Source: Rivularia sp. PCC 7116 | GTDB lineage: Bacteria; Cyanobacteriota; Cyanobacteriia; Cyanobacteriales; Nostocaceae | Assembly (NCBI RefSeq): GCF_000316665.1 | Contig: NC_019678.1 | Location: 1,550,001 to 1,614,000 of the forward strand | Length of the DNA stretch: 64,000 nucleotides | Direction: 5' to 3' | Shown here: positions 1 through 9,439 of the stretch, one piece after another | Layout: each line of letters opens with the position of its first letter | How positions within the stretch are numbered: the first letter of the stretch is position 1 | Program-made: the position numbers and the translations under genes | Notes under the pieces: model-generated | Told to the model about the DNA's origin: nothing | What the model saw: only the letters and a program-made list of their open reading frames with translations | Database searches by the model: none

Positions 1-2
1 AA

Positions 3-68
3 GTCGCTAAATTGGTAGGTACCATCAAAGAAAATGCTCAAAAAACCATCAATAGTTCCAGCACTTGA
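3..68 (+). CDS. C-terminal end of an unidentified upstream gene (partial)
   Basis: The first 68 bases hold an open frame that runs in from the left edge and stops with TGA at 66-68, giving about 21 residues rich in K, N and S with a VGTIKENAQK stretch. The composition looks like the tail of a small hydrophilic protein, but too little is present to name a family. The other two forward frames stop early. It could also be chance. Confidence 0.35.
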   Translation, partial: VAKLVGTIKENAQKTINSSST

Positions 69-401
69 GAACAAACAAATTAATCAAAACTGATTGTTTT
101 GAGCAAGCTTAAGCTTAAGAAGAGTTTAAAATTGGTTAAAGTTGAGTGAAAATTAGGAAGAAAAGCAAAATTTAGAAGTTATATTTTGAACTTCAAATTT
201 ATCGCTAAATTTCTCCTAACATATTAAGTTGTTACGCATTTAATTTGTATATTGTTAGCGAGCAAGATACATGTCCTTGGGGACAGGCTTTGTTAAAGCA
301 CTACAATATTTTAAAATTTTTTGCATTACACAATCGTGGCTGCACACCAGCTTCGCTCAACAATCGCTACTTATAAACCTCTTCGCCAATTCTGCAAACT
401 G
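69..401. other. intergenic region upstream of the first ferritin-like gene
   Basis: AT-rich stretch without a convincing gene. A small hairpin, TGTCC-TTGG-GGACA, lies near 271-284. An in-frame 27-codon extension of the next gene begins at a TTG at 321 but aligns with nothing in its paralogue, so it is treated as leader. No Fur box could be identified by eye. Confidence 0.4.
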
Positions 402-839
402 ATGCAAGAACTCGACAGTAAAAAGACAATTGACCTCTTAAACGCCATCATGGAATTTGAACTAGCAGGGGTAGTGCGCTACACGCATTATTCCTTGATG
501 GTGACTGGTCCTTATCGCATTCCCATTGTGGATTTTTTCAAGGCACAAGCTAGTGAATCATTACTTCATGCTCAACAAGTAGGAGAAATTCTTACAGGAA
601 TAGATGGCGGGCATCCAAGCCTAAAAATTGCGCCAATGGAAGAAACCTATAAGCATAAAGTTAAGGATATCTTGGAAGAAAGCTTATCCCACGAACAAAC
701 TGCTTTAGACCTGTATAAAAAGTTTTTACATACAGTTGAGAACGCCAGCATTTACTTAGAGGAATTTGCTCGTAACATGATTGGACAAGAGGAGATGCAC
801 AATCTCGAATTGAAAAAAATGTTACGCGATTTTAGTTAA
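402..839 (+). CDS. ferritin-like (bacterioferritin-type) di-iron protein
   Basis: A four-helix ferritin-like protein of 145 aa, expected to bind a di-iron centre and to store iron or detoxify peroxide in the cytoplasm. Seen: a helix with EFELAGVVRYTHY (ligand Glu), a second with ESLLHAQQVGE, a third with SHEQTALDLY and a fourth with GQEEMHN, i.e. the spaced Glu/His carboxylate-histidine ligands of the fold. I chose the ATG at 402 because translation from there aligns end to end with the paralogue at 2934; the frame is also open back to a TTG at 321. It is followed by an FTR1 iron permease on the same strand, which supports an iron role. The exact subfamily is not certain. Confidence 0.85.
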   Translation: MQELDSKKTIDLLNAIMEFELAGVVRYTHYSLMVTGPYRIPIVDFFKAQASESLLHAQQVGEILTGIDGGHPSLKIAPMEETYKHKVKDILEESLSHEQTALDLYKKFLHTVENASIYLEEFARNMIGQEEMHNLELKKMLRDFS

Positions 840-848
840 TTAAAAAGG

Positions 849-992
849 TAATGGGCAATGGGTAATAGGTAATAGGTAATAAGTAATAGGTAATAGGTAA
901 TGGGTAATTCCCTACTCGCTACAATAAATTTATTACTTTCAATGCCCAATTCCTAATTACCAATGCCCAATGCCCAATGCCCAATGCCCAAA
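849..992. repeat. heptameric short tandem repeats (STRR type)
   Basis: About seven head-to-tail copies of an AATAGGT/AATGGGT heptamer at 849-908 are followed, after a short spacer, by AATGCCC heptamers at 941-992. The second block is close to the inverse complement of the first, so the transcript could fold. Such arrays are known between genes of heterocystous cyanobacteria and need not have a function. Similar arrays occur at 4436-4478, 9146-9177, 20815-20862 and 36310-36350. Confidence 0.8.
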
Positions 993-1025
993 AACTAACA
1001 AATAGCAACTAGCAACTAACCGTAA

Positions 1026-1979
1026 ATGAACTTTAGTGCAGCACTACCGACATTTTTAATAACTCTCCGAGAGGGAGTAGAAGCGGCTTTAGTAGTGGGT
1101 ATAGTACTGGCAATGCTTGCCAAAGCTAAACAATCCCGACTTAATTCTTGGGTTTATGCTGGCGTAGCAGTTGGGATTATAGTAAGTGCGCTTATTGGAA
1201 TATTTTTCGCTTCGATAATTCAAGTTGCGGGGTTAATAAATCCTCAATATGCCCCTATAGTTAAACCTTTAATGGAAGCAGGATTCAGCGTTATAGCCAT
1301 AGTAATGCTCAGTTGGATGCTTATCTGGATGACAAAGCAAGCCAAATTTATGAAAGCTGAAGTTGAAGGAGCCGTACAGGATGCGTTGAAAGCAGACTCT
1401 AACGCCGGTTGGGGGGTTTTTACTTTAGTTTTAATTGCTGTAGTGCGAGAAGGTTTTGAAACTGTCTTATTTATCGCTTCAAATTTTCAAGAGGGTTTAG
1501 TTCCAACAATCGGAGCAATCGCTGGAATCGCAACTGCAACGTTAATTGGTACGCTGATATTTAAATTTGGAGTAAAAATCAATATCCGCCAGTTTTTCCA
1601 AGTGATGGGTATTTTTCTGGTGTTGATTGTTGCGGGTTTAGTTGTTGGAGGATTACGCAAATTTGACCAGGCTTTTGCAGCTTTAGCTCTTACAAATAGT
1701 ACTTGGGAAAATATTTGTTTTTATAATCAAAGTATGCAAGAAATTCACTCTTGTGTATTAGGTCCGATGGTTTGGAACGCATCAAATATATTACCAGATA
1801 AAAAGTTTCCAGGAGTAATTCTCAAAGTATTATTTGGCTATAGAGAACATTTATATTTAGTTCAAGCTGTCGCATATCTATCGTTTTTATTATCTGTTGG
1901 TGGCTTGTATTTACGCAGCATTGCAGGTAATTTATCTCCTGTTAAAAATAAAATTCCTGCTAGTCAATCAGTCAAATAA
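1026..1979 (+). CDS. FTR1-family iron permease
   Basis: An integral membrane protein of 317 aa with about seven hydrophobic segments, of the FTR1/EfeU high-affinity iron permease family. The two hallmark REXXE motifs are present: REGVE at residues 15-19 in the first segment and REGFE at 141-145 in the fourth; these glutamates coordinate iron during transport. The length fits the family (270-320 aa). No EfeO or EfeB partner gene is nearby; instead ferritin-like genes lie 190 bp upstream and 950 bp downstream, suggesting uptake coupled to storage. The ATG start gives a hydrophobic helix straight away, as expected. Confidence 0.92.
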   Translation: MNFSAALPTFLITLREGVEAALVVGIVLAMLAKAKQSRLNSWVYAGVAVGIIVSALIGIFFASIIQVAGLINPQYAPIVKPLMEAGFSVIAIVMLSWMLIWMTKQAKFMKAEVEGAVQDALKADSNAGWGVFTLVLIAVVREGFETVLFIASNFQEGLVPTIGAIAGIATATLIGTLIFKFGVKINIRQFFQVMGIFLVLIVAGLVVGGLRKFDQAFAALALTNSTWENICFYNQSMQEIHSCVLGPMVWNASNILPDKKFPGVILKVLFGYREHLYLVQAVAYLSFLLSVGGLYLRSIAGNLSPVKNKIPASQSVK

Positions 1980-1993
1980 TCGGGGATACAATC

Positions 1994-2149
1994 AACCATT
2001 CAACTAAATTTTGGCGCAAAATTGCAGAACGCTATTCAAAACAATCCATCGCTGATGCAGCTGCCGATCAAAAAAAAACTCCAAGTCACGCAAAAATATT
2101 TTTATCCTTATATTGAAGTATTGAGTTTAACTGCAACACGGGGTTGATT
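1994..2149 (+). pseudogene. remnant of a class I SAM-dependent methyltransferase
   Basis: Two overlapping frames joined across a run of A near 2070-2080 read FWRKIAERYSKQSIAD, then QKKLQVTQKYFYPYIEVL, and end at TGA 2147-2149. This matches the N-terminal helix and first strand (xxxVLExGCGTG) of small class I methyltransferases, cut off just before the SAM-binding glycine loop. There is no clear start codon, one frameshift at the poly-A run and no downstream domain, so this is a decayed fragment. The family match is from memory of the motif, not from a search. Confidence 0.5.
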
Positions 2150-2933
2150 GCTATTATTCACATACCCCATACCAAACATGTTCTGGTAGGATGAGCATCC
2201 TTCACTTTTCGGTATTGACAATTTTGTTTGTATTGCAGTCTACAGAAAACCAATACAATTAACAATCACAAAACTTTTTCTTAAACCTTTCCCGAGAGAA
2301 TTTTAGGAAATTTATATACAACCGAATTTGCAATAATCTTACTTTTTTTGCATTTTGAAACCAGTATACTTAGATTAAGTAACAAAGAAGAAGTTAACAA
2401 CTTCATTCAGTTAAAAAGACGGCGTGTTTCCCTATTAATCTCATTACTTCTTTTTTACATTTTATCTGCCGCAGCGGTATAAATAGTTAGTCTGCTATAG
2501 TTATATATTTTTATATAGTCTATCAGTAATTTATTTATGCTACATCAGAATAGTATTGAAATGTACTAGAGTAATCGTTATATAAATCAAGGTATTTGAA
2601 ACTGTAAATTTCTTGTCTTTACAGATATGTAGTTAGTAGTAAGAGGATGAGTGGGAAAGTCAATAACTAGACGTGTAACCTCTTGGCATAAAAGCGTTCG
2701 CGTTTTTTATTCATCTTTCTCCTGGTATGAGAGAGGCTTATAAACCGCAATTCCGTCTAAAAAATACCTCGTATCAAAACATTCTCTTAGCTAAAACTCA
2801 AATTTGAGAATATTTTGTGCAGCAATTCTTGAACGTGAATTGTTGCGGATTTTTGTGGCTTACCTTTGGCAAGCATATTAAGTCTAAAAAGAATTGTTGT
2901 AGTTAATTTCTTCATGGTGGAACCATTACTCAA
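2150..2933. other. gene-free AT-rich region
   Basis: Nearly 800 bases without a supportable gene before the second ferritin-like gene. Reading frames are short and without family character; an antisense frame at 2787-2978 overlaps the next gene start and looks like chance. The promoter of the 2934 gene must lie here but no clear elements could be assigned. Confidence 0.4.
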
Positions 2934-3377
2934 ATGATGCAATTTAATCGAGACAAAACTATTAATTTCCTGCAACAAATTCTAGAGTTTGAATTAGCAG
3001 GAGTGGTTCGCTACACAACTTACTCGTTGATGGTAAACAATAGCGAGAAAAATGAAATTGTTGATTTTCTTCGAGAACAAGCAGAAGAATCGCTGTTTCA
3101 TTCTCAAAAAGTAGGAGAAGCTTTAGTAAGTATTAATGGAAATCCTCAACCGCGCATTACACCTATTGCAGAACTTGAAAGCTATTCGGTAAAAGATATA
3201 TTAAATGCAAGTTTAGCACATGAAAAACAAGCTTTAGGGCTTTATGAAAAACTGCTAGATACACTCAAAGGTAGCAACAGTGATATAGAAAAATTTGTTA
3301 CTAATATGATTCATGAAGAAGGTCATCATGCTCAAGAATTGGCAGAAATGATAGACGGTTTGAACAGTGAACAGTGA
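2934..3377 (+). CDS. second ferritin-like di-iron protein
   Basis: A 147-aa paralogue of the protein at 402, with the same helices: EFELAGVVRYTTY, ESLFHSQKVGEAL, AHEKQALGLYEKLL and a C-terminal HEEGHHAQEL that is richer in histidine. The carboxylate and histidine ligands of a ferritin-type di-iron site are kept. It starts at ATG 2934 (a second ATG follows directly). Together with the FTR1 permease it forms an iron uptake and storage group. Whether both paralogues form one mixed cage or act under different conditions cannot be told from sequence. Confidence 0.87.
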   Translation: MMQFNRDKTINFLQQILEFELAGVVRYTTYSLMVNNSEKNEIVDFLREQAEESLFHSQKVGEALVSINGNPQPRITPIAELESYSVKDILNASLAHEKQALGLYEKLLDTLKGSNSDIEKFVTNMIHEEGHHAQELAEMIDGLNSEQ

Positions 3378-3546
3378 ACAGTTAGGAATTATGAGTTATA
3401 AATCATAAGAATCAACTTGCACTCGAAATATTCTCAATTACCAGTTACCAATTACCCATTCCCAATTCCCAATCTTTAGATTGTGTTCCTCGACATTAGA
3501 TAATGTAGGGGAGCACAATTTTTATTTGTCTTTGATTTAACAATCA

Positions 3547-4455
3547 ATGAGTGAAACTCACCGAAGAAAAATTTCAGTACGTCGCTTAGTTAATCCTGAT
3601 GGAGACTTCAACGTTGTTCGTAAAGGGGTATCTAAGTTTGATTGGGACGATTTATACCATGCATCGCTAACTCTTTCCTGGGTAAAGCTATTTGCTGTCG
3701 TAGGCGCGGGTTATATAATCACTAATATTTTCTTTGCCTTTTTATATTTAACAGCAGGAAATGGAATAGAAAATATGCGTGAAGGTGATTTCTTCGACGC
3801 ATTTTTTTTCAGCGTTCAAACTATGGCTACTATCGGCTATGGTGCAATGTATCCTAAAACGCTTTTTGCCAATCTTTTAGTTGCTATTGAAGCTTTGCTA
3901 GGTCTTTTGGCTGTATCGGTAGGGAGCGGTTTAGTTTTTGCTCGCTTTTCTCTTCCTAAAGCGCGAGTTATGTTTAGCCGTATTGCAGTAGTTAAACCTC
4001 ATAATGATGTACCGACTTTAATGTTCCGAGTAGCCAACGAGCGTCAAAGCTGGATTCTGGAAGCTCAAGTTAATGTCAGCTTAGTAACCAACGAAATAAC
4101 CGAAGAAGGAGAAGCGATGCGAAGGTTTTATAAACTACCACTATTTCGCAATCAATCATCACTTTTCGCTTTAACTTGGACAGTCATGCATCCGATAAAT
4201 AATAGCAGTCCTCTTTACGGTATAACTTTAGAGGAAATGCAGGAAAAAGAGATGGAAATATTAATAACTTTAACGGGAATTGACCAAACCGTTTCTGATA
4301 ATATCCACGCTCATCATTCCTATATTCCTACAGAAATTCTTTGGAATCACAAGTTTGTTGATATTCTATCTAAAACCCGCAATGGTAAGCGCAGTGTTGA
4401 CTATAATTGCTTTCACGATGCTATAGCGTTAGAGGAGTTAGGAGTTAGGAGTTAG
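3547..4455 (+). CDS. inward-rectifier potassium channel (KirBac-like)
   Basis: A 302-aa potassium channel of the Kir/KirBac family. Seen: a short N-terminal cytoplasmic part, first membrane helix at about 47-70, pore helix and the K+ selectivity filter TIGYG at residues 95-99, second membrane helix at about 106-130, then a 170-residue beta-rich cytoplasmic domain containing the family-typical FRVANER and LTWTVMHPI stretches. It acts in the plasma membrane; the cytoplasmic domain gates the pore by ligands not evident here. The start ATG at 3547 fits the family length. The C-terminus runs into a GGAGTTA heptamer repeat that supplies the last few codons and the stop. Confidence 0.93.
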   Translation: MSETHRRKISVRRLVNPDGDFNVVRKGVSKFDWDDLYHASLTLSWVKLFAVVGAGYIITNIFFAFLYLTAGNGIENMREGDFFDAFFFSVQTMATIGYGAMYPKTLFANLLVAIEALLGLLAVSVGSGLVFARFSLPKARVMFSRIAVVKPHNDVPTLMFRVANERQSWILEAQVNVSLVTNEITEEGEAMRRFYKLPLFRNQSSLFALTWTVMHPINNSSPLYGITLEEMQEKEMEILITLTGIDQTVSDNIHAHHSYIPTEILWNHKFVDILSKTRNGKRSVDYNCFHDAIALEELGVRS

Positions 4456-4478
4456 AAGTTAGGAGTTAGGAGTTAGAA
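4436..4478. repeat. GGAGTTA heptamer repeat overlapping the channel C-terminus
   Basis: Six imperfect copies of GGAGTTA/GAAGTTA. The array begins inside the K+ channel gene, so its last residues (ELGVRS) and stop codon come from repeat DNA. Confidence 0.75.
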
Positions 4479-4509
4479 ATTATTTAACCTTTGACCTTTG
4501 ACCTTTAAC

Positions 4510-5187
4510 CTAATTGACCACTGCTTTTTGCTTAGTAACTACTTCGTCGAAAGTCTCATCCGGTAACGGTTTTCTTATGGATAAATAAGCCAAAGGACCA
4601 AATAAAGGTATTAGGGTTACTAACCAAAATAAAACTGGGTTGTTCATATCTCGTTTTGCCATATCATCTCCTAAAAGTGCGGGGAAAAGCAGACAAAGCA
4701 TACAAAAATCTAAACTCATTACATGGATAAAACGGTCAGTTTGCCATTGTTGAAAAAAGTCACTCCAGTTTCCTCCCTGTAAACCGTAAGATACCAAAAC
4801 TATGGCTCCAATACTCAAAACAATACCAACTATCCGGGAATCTAAAAGCTTGAGAAAAATATTTTTCTTACCAATAAAATCGGGGTTTGCTTCCCGTAAA
4901 GCTAAATAAGGTATTAAAGCAAAAGCACCTACACCAAAAGAAAAAGATGCGAACAACCAAGCCGGTATTTTTTGTCCTTTGCCATCAATAAATAGCATAC
5001 AACCGTAAATTAAAGGAAATACACCCATTAAATTAAATAGCGAAACTATCAAAGGGTTGATTCCTTCCCATTGTCCAGTTGAAAGATTTTTAATTAATTC
5101 AAAAGTATCGGGTTGATTTGGAGGAGCAAAAACAAAAGCATATACAGCAAATCCAGCCCAAATTGACCAAAATAGAACTTTTCTCAT
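4510..5187 (-). CDS. conserved membrane protein of unknown function
   Basis: A 225-aa protein with about six hydrophobic segments: one at the N-terminus, one at 45-70, one at 77-97, one at 118-136, one at 152-172 and one near 183-205. Proteins of this kind occur throughout cyanobacteria and in plastids of plants; no catalytic motif is visible. The segment FALIPYLALRE and the C-terminal LIPLFGPLAYLSIRKPLP look like conserved cores. It is convergent with the K+ channel and followed upstream by hrcA on the same strand, but the 210-bp gap does not suggest an operon. Confidence 0.75.
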   Translation of the reverse strand: MRKVLFWSIWAGFAVYAFVFAPPNQPDTFELIKNLSTGQWEGINPLIVSLFNLMGVFPLIYGCMLFIDGKGQKIPAWLFASFSFGVGAFALIPYLALREANPDFIGKKNIFLKLLDSRIVGIVLSIGAIVLVSYGLQGGNWSDFFQQWQTDRFIHVMSLDFCMLCLLFPALLGDDMAKRDMNNPVLFWLVTLIPLFGPLAYLSIRKPLPDETFDEVVTKQKAVVN

Positions 5188-5398
5188 CGGTATTATCTAT
5201 AGCACTAAGAAGGTTTGTTCTTTGATAATACCGAAGTCATGGGGCATTAGCGGAGATGACTCCTGTTCCCTTAGAAGATTACCTATGGTTGAAGAGGAGG
5301 AGGAGGGGGAAGAGGGGGAAGAAAATAAAAAATCATCATCACATTAACCGATCATGACATCATTCCATCATCATGCTTTACTTGCTATTATTCACTGC

Positions 5399-6481
5399 TT
5401 ACTGTTGACTGATTGCTTCGGAGAGGTATTCTGAAGCTGCGGAAACAAGCGCGATCGCGTTTTCGTAATTAAGTCTTGTGGGACCTAAAACTCCTACGCT
5501 TCCTACTGGTATCGAATGCCGATGGTAGGTAGATGAAATTAAGGTGCAAGTACGGATGGGTTCTAGGGTATTTTCCGAACCAATACGGACTGTCACATGT
5601 GGTTTATCTAATTGTTCTAATTCTGTTTCGTCAAATATCAGCCGCCATAATTGCTCTTGTTCTTCTTCAAGTAGCTGAATTATAGTTTGCACTTGCTGTA
5701 TTTGAGAAAATTCTGGCTGTCGCAAAACTTCGGATACACCACGCACCATGATTTGGGTATTAGTTGGGGAAAAGGTGCGACGATTCAATTCGACAAGGGA
5801 TGTTTTTAAATATTCACCGTAGCGCTGAAATTCTAAATCTAACTGACTCCAGTCAAGTACAGCTAATTCCATTAAACTTTTACCGCGTAGCTGACTGTTT
5901 AAAAAGTTAGAAACAATTTGCAATTCCCTGTCTATTAATTCTACATCTGGCTGATTCCCTTCTGGTGCGGAGGGCAAGTCCATTAAAGTTGAATGAGTTT
6001 CGTAACCCTCAGTTACGACAATCAACATTATCTGTCCTGTCTCAATTTGAACTAGCTGTAAATGCCGCAGTACAGACGAATTATTTTGAGGTATTGTGAT
6101 TAAACTTACACAACCACTCAAACTTGCCAAAATTTGTGTCGCCCCTTGCAATAGCGCTTCTAAACTCCAATCTTCCCACTTTAAGCGTTTCTGTAGTGCT
6201 GCTTCTACCTCCTTTTCTAAATTTTCATTATGGGTTATCAAATTATCTACATAAATTCGATAGCCAGAATCTGAAGGTACCCTTCCTGAAGAAGTATGTG
6301 GTTGATAGAGCAGTCCAGTTTTTTCCAAGGCTCCCATTACATTACGAATTGTTGCAGAACTTACGCCTAAGTTGAATTCTTCTACCAAAGCTTTAGATCC
6401 AACAGGTTCTGCTGTCGCTATATAATGTCGTACTGTTGCCCAAAGTATGTGTTGTTGTCGATTTGTCAGCTGGACTTGCAT
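5399..6481 (-). CDS. hrcA: heat-inducible transcription repressor HrcA
   Basis: A 360-aa repressor of class I heat-shock genes (groESL, dnaK), which binds CIRCE operators and depends on GroEL for activity. The N-terminal winged helix-turn-helix ([20 protein letters not shown], then [16 protein letters not shown] and the [15 protein letters not shown] block) is diagnostic. I start at ATG 6481; the frame is open to a TTG at 6514 but family members begin at MQVQLT. The C-terminal [18 protein letters not shown] block is also typical. No CIRCE element is visible nearby. Confidence 0.95.
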   Translation of the reverse strand: MQVQLTNRQQHILWATVRHYIATAEPVGSKALVEEFNLGVSSATIRNVMGALEKTGLLYQPHTSSGRVPSDSGYRIYVDNLITHNENLEKEVEAALQKRLKWEDWSLEALLQGATQILASLSGCVSLITIPQNNSSVLRHLQLVQIETGQIMLIVVTEGYETHSTLMDLPSAPEGNQPDVELIDRELQIVSNFLNSQLRGKSLMELAVLDWSQLDLEFQRYGEYLKTSLVELNRRTFSPTNTQIMVRGVSEVLRQPEFSQIQQVQTIIQLLEEEQEQLWRLIFDETELEQLDKPHVTVRIGSENTLEPIRTCTLISSTYHRHSIPVGSVGVLGPTRLNYENAIALVSAASEYLSEAISQQ

Positions 6482-6809
6482 AGGGATTGGCTGTTTAAAC
6501 ACAGTTTTTATCAATTCTTAAAAAACAAATCTTTTAATCTTCTTACTTGATATTTAATAATGATTAAGCCTGAGCCGACGAATCATTATGGTGTACTGCA
6601 ATACCTTTACATTTACAAATAGTTTTGTCCTGAGTAGGAGTACTATTCAATACAAAATAACTTGTAATTTAAATACATTATAAAATGTATATATTACGTA
6701 TTTTCTCAGATTGTTTCGCAGAATGGGGTATGTATAGCTACGAATTACTTACTACTAATAAAATAATTTTCCGCAGCTAGTAAGTATTAACACCTTTAAC
6801 TTTCGACGT
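6482..6809. other. intergenic region between the rhodanese gene and hrcA
   Basis: About 330 AT-rich bases upstream of hrcA, which is read leftwards. No gene is supported. No inverted repeat of the CIRCE type (TTAGCACTC-N9-GAGTGCTAA) is present. Confidence 0.4.
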
Positions 6810-7142
6810 TTAATACTGAGGAACTGAAGGATCGACCAACATTGAATATGCATCAATGCCTCCGGTAATGTTTTTCACATTAGTAAAGCCTTGGGATGTT
6901 AACCATTGACACATTTGAGCGGAACGAACACCGTGATGACACAGAACTAAAGTTTCCTTGTCGGGTTCTAAACGACTGTGAACATCGTTACTCCAGTCGG
7001 CAAATTGACTCAAAGGTAAATTAATAAAACCCGTGATACTTGCCGTGCTGACTTCTTGCGGCTCGCGCACGTCTACAAGTTGAACTGAAGACTCCGAAGA
7101 AGACAAACGTTTTGCGAGTTCTTCTACAGTAATTTGATTCAT
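6810..7142 (-). CDS. single-domain rhodanese-like sulfurtransferase
   Basis: A 110-aa rhodanese domain. Seen: the N-terminal strand LVDVREPQE, the active-site loop with cysteine 68 in CHHGVRSAQM, and the C-terminal GFTNVKNITGGIDAY. Cys68 would carry a persulfide; the six-residue loop fits thiosulfate- or persulfide-handling single-domain rhodaneses. It lies upstream of hrcA on the same strand but 330 bp away, so is probably a separate unit. The physiological sulfur donor and acceptor are unknown. Confidence 0.92.
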   Translation of the reverse strand: MNQITVEELAKRLSSSESSVQLVDVREPQEVSTASITGFINLPLSQFADWSNDVHSRLEPDKETLVLCHHGVRSAQMCQWLTSQGFTNVKNITGGIDAYSMLVDPSVPQY

Positions 7143-7475
7143 GATTTGACTAAGGTTATTCCCCTGATGAGGAATTTATAAAAAAAATCTATATATTTAT
7201 TATGTTGACAGAAAATTCGCCTCTTAGCATCAGCACTGTTCAAAGGCTTTGACGATAATCAAGATAAATTGGTTACATCTTGACAAATTTGCTCAACATA
7301 TGTAAGTAATTATTCCTAATTTTGCTGAGTTGAAGATTTTGCAAGGAGCAACGTCAGCATATATTTTTCTCAAGAAACTTGTCTGCACCGGATTTTCAAT
7401 TGCAGATAGCGCTACTATTTTTTCCAGTACACGCTTTAATAGTGATTGGGGATTATTTGCCGCAATGGGGTTGGT
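7143..7475. other. divergent promoter region
   Basis: Region between the divergent rhodanese and lipoprotein genes. It holds the promoters of both; a frame open upstream of the lipoprotein start (from TTG 7446) lacks signal-peptide character and is treated as non-coding. Nothing else was recognised. Confidence 0.35.
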
Positions 7476-9143
7476 GTGAAAAAAGCTATAAGTCGTCAAC
7501 AATCATTATTTCGTTTGGCAGCAGTAACTATTATGATGCTGCTGTTAACTGGTATCGCTGGCTGTAATGGGTTGTTAAATAAAAATCCTCTAAATACAGT
7601 CGGGAACAGTCAAAATCTGCCGAATGCTGCTGTCTTTATTTCTAAACAAGCACCTGCAACGGTTTCAATGCTTGTAAATCCAAATCGCTTCGATGTATTA
7701 AGTGGTGGCATCAAGCTGTCGAAGCTTAAAGAAAGTTTATTAGATAATACCGGGCTTGAATATAAAAAAGATGTTCAGCCTTGGTTGGAAAATGAAATTA
7801 CTTTAGCCGTCACCACTGATGATATTGATAGAGATAAGGCAAACGGAAAGCAACCCGGTTATCTAACGGTACTCGGCACAAAAGATGCTTCTTTAAGTAG
7901 AGAGTTTATTGAACTTTTATTTTCCAAACGAGTTTTAACTGGAACTTCCTTAGTTGTGGAACAATATAAAGGAGTCAAACTAATTTCCGATATTCCACAA
8001 ACCGGGGACATTGACAAACCTTTAGCGGCAACGGTTGTAGGTGATAATTTTGTATTGTTCGCCAACGATATCAAAATTCTGCGAGAAGCAATCAACAATC
8101 TGCAAGCACCGGGTTTAAGTTTAGCTAGCTTGGATAATTATCAACAAGCTATCAAACAATTAAATGACAAAACTCAAGCCATCACCTTTCTTAATCTTCC
8201 ATCTGTGGCAAAATGGCAAGGTTTCAATTTATCATCGCCTTTAACTTATAACACTCAACTGATTTCTTTAATTCCTAAATCTTCAGGTTTGTTCGCAGAA
8301 ACTAGTTTATTCGCGAATTCATCAATACCCGCCGCCAAAAACTTATCTGAAGAAGTAGAAGCGCTCTCATATATTCCTGTAGATTCTGGTTTGGTAATTG
8401 CAGGAAGAGATTTGAGCAATTTAAATAACAGCAATTTAGCTTTACTTTGGCAACAAATTACAGCAGCAATATCTGGTGAATCGGGAGAAGATATTTCTTC
8501 TCAGATAACTAAGCCTTTAGCCAATCTAGAAACACGTTGGGGAATAAATTTACAAGAAGATATTTTCAGCTTGGTAAAAGAAGAATATGCTATCGCTTTA
8601 TTACCCAACAATAAAAATAAAACACCCGATTGGGTTTTTGTGGCAAAGAAATCTTCAACAAATCCATCCGATAGTTTGCATTTAGATGAAATCGCTTCTA
8701 AAAACGGACTGACAGTTAGTCCAATTGATTTAAACGAGCAGACAATTTCTGCTTGGACACAACTTACAACTATAGGTAACAAAGCATCTGACTTAAGTAT
8801 TCAAGCAAAAGTATTGGGGGCGCATACTACTATAGCTGATTACGATATTTTTACTTCTTCCATTGAAGCAATGGATAAATCTCTTAACAAACAAGATAAT
8901 TTCTTCAAAGATAATCGTAGTTTCAAAGACAGCATTGCAGCAATTCCCCAACCAAACCAAGGATACGTTTATATAGATTGGGACAAAAGTAGAAATTATA
9001 TAGAAAGCCAATTGCCTATACTTAAATTTGCAGAAATAATCGGCAAACCTTTTCTGGATAAACTACAGTCATTTACTATTAGTAGTTATGACAGCAATCA
9101 GAAACTACTTAAAGCTGGTGTTTTCTTTTTATTGAATGAATAG
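7476..9143 (+). CDS. DUF3352-like lipoprotein
   Basis: A 555-aa predicted lipoprotein. From the GTG at 7476 the product starts MKKAISRQQSLFRLAAVTI, then a hydrophobic stretch and a lipobox LLTGIAGC, which decides the start. The rest is a long alternating alpha/beta protein with SYIPVDSGLVIAGRDL and WGINLQEDIFSLVKEEYAIAL stretches, resembling the DUF3352 family common in cyanobacteria; function unknown. It is predicted to be anchored on the outer face of the plasma membrane or in the periplasm. Followed by GGAGTTA repeats at 9146-9177. Confidence 0.8.
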   Translation: MKKAISRQQSLFRLAAVTIMMLLLTGIAGCNGLLNKNPLNTVGNSQNLPNAAVFISKQAPATVSMLVNPNRFDVLSGGIKLSKLKESLLDNTGLEYKKDVQPWLENEITLAVTTDDIDRDKANGKQPGYLTVLGTKDASLSREFIELLFSKRVLTGTSLVVEQYKGVKLISDIPQTGDIDKPLAATVVGDNFVLFANDIKILREAINNLQAPGLSLASLDNYQQAIKQLNDKTQAITFLNLPSVAKWQGFNLSSPLTYNTQLISLIPKSSGLFAETSLFANSSIPAAKNLSEEVEALSYIPVDSGLVIAGRDLSNLNNSNLALLWQQITAAISGESGEDISSQITKPLANLETRWGINLQEDIFSLVKEEYAIALLPNNKNKTPDWVFVAKKSSTNPSDSLHLDEIASKNGLTVSPIDLNEQTISAWTQLTTIGNKASDLSIQAKVLGAHTTIADYDIFTSSIEAMDKSLNKQDNFFKDNRSFKDSIAAIPQPNQGYVYIDWDKSRNYIESQLPILKFAEIIGKPFLDKLQSFTISSYDSNQKLLKAGVFFLLNE

Positions 9144-9439
9144 GGAATTAGGAGTTAGGAGTTAGGAGTTAGGAGTTAAATATTACTTTTTCTCAGCAAA
9201 CTTTAATGAAACTTTAATCTTTTACAGCTTAATTCATGAAAAATTAATTGTATGCTGATGCAACTTTTGATAGAAGTCACAAAAACATAAATTCATTCTT
9301 TAGACCTTTGATTTATAGTTTACTATTTGGTCTAATAAGTGTACGGATACAAAGCTGTCACAAAGTTTTGGAATCCGAAATTGGCTTTCGTTAGCTTGTA
9401 TATAAAAGAACTAATCACAATCTTCCGGGAAGTGTATGT

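Noticed and set aside
2787-2978. minus-strand frame of 63 codons before the second ferritin-like gene
   Set aside because: It overlaps the gene start antisense and shows no family motif.
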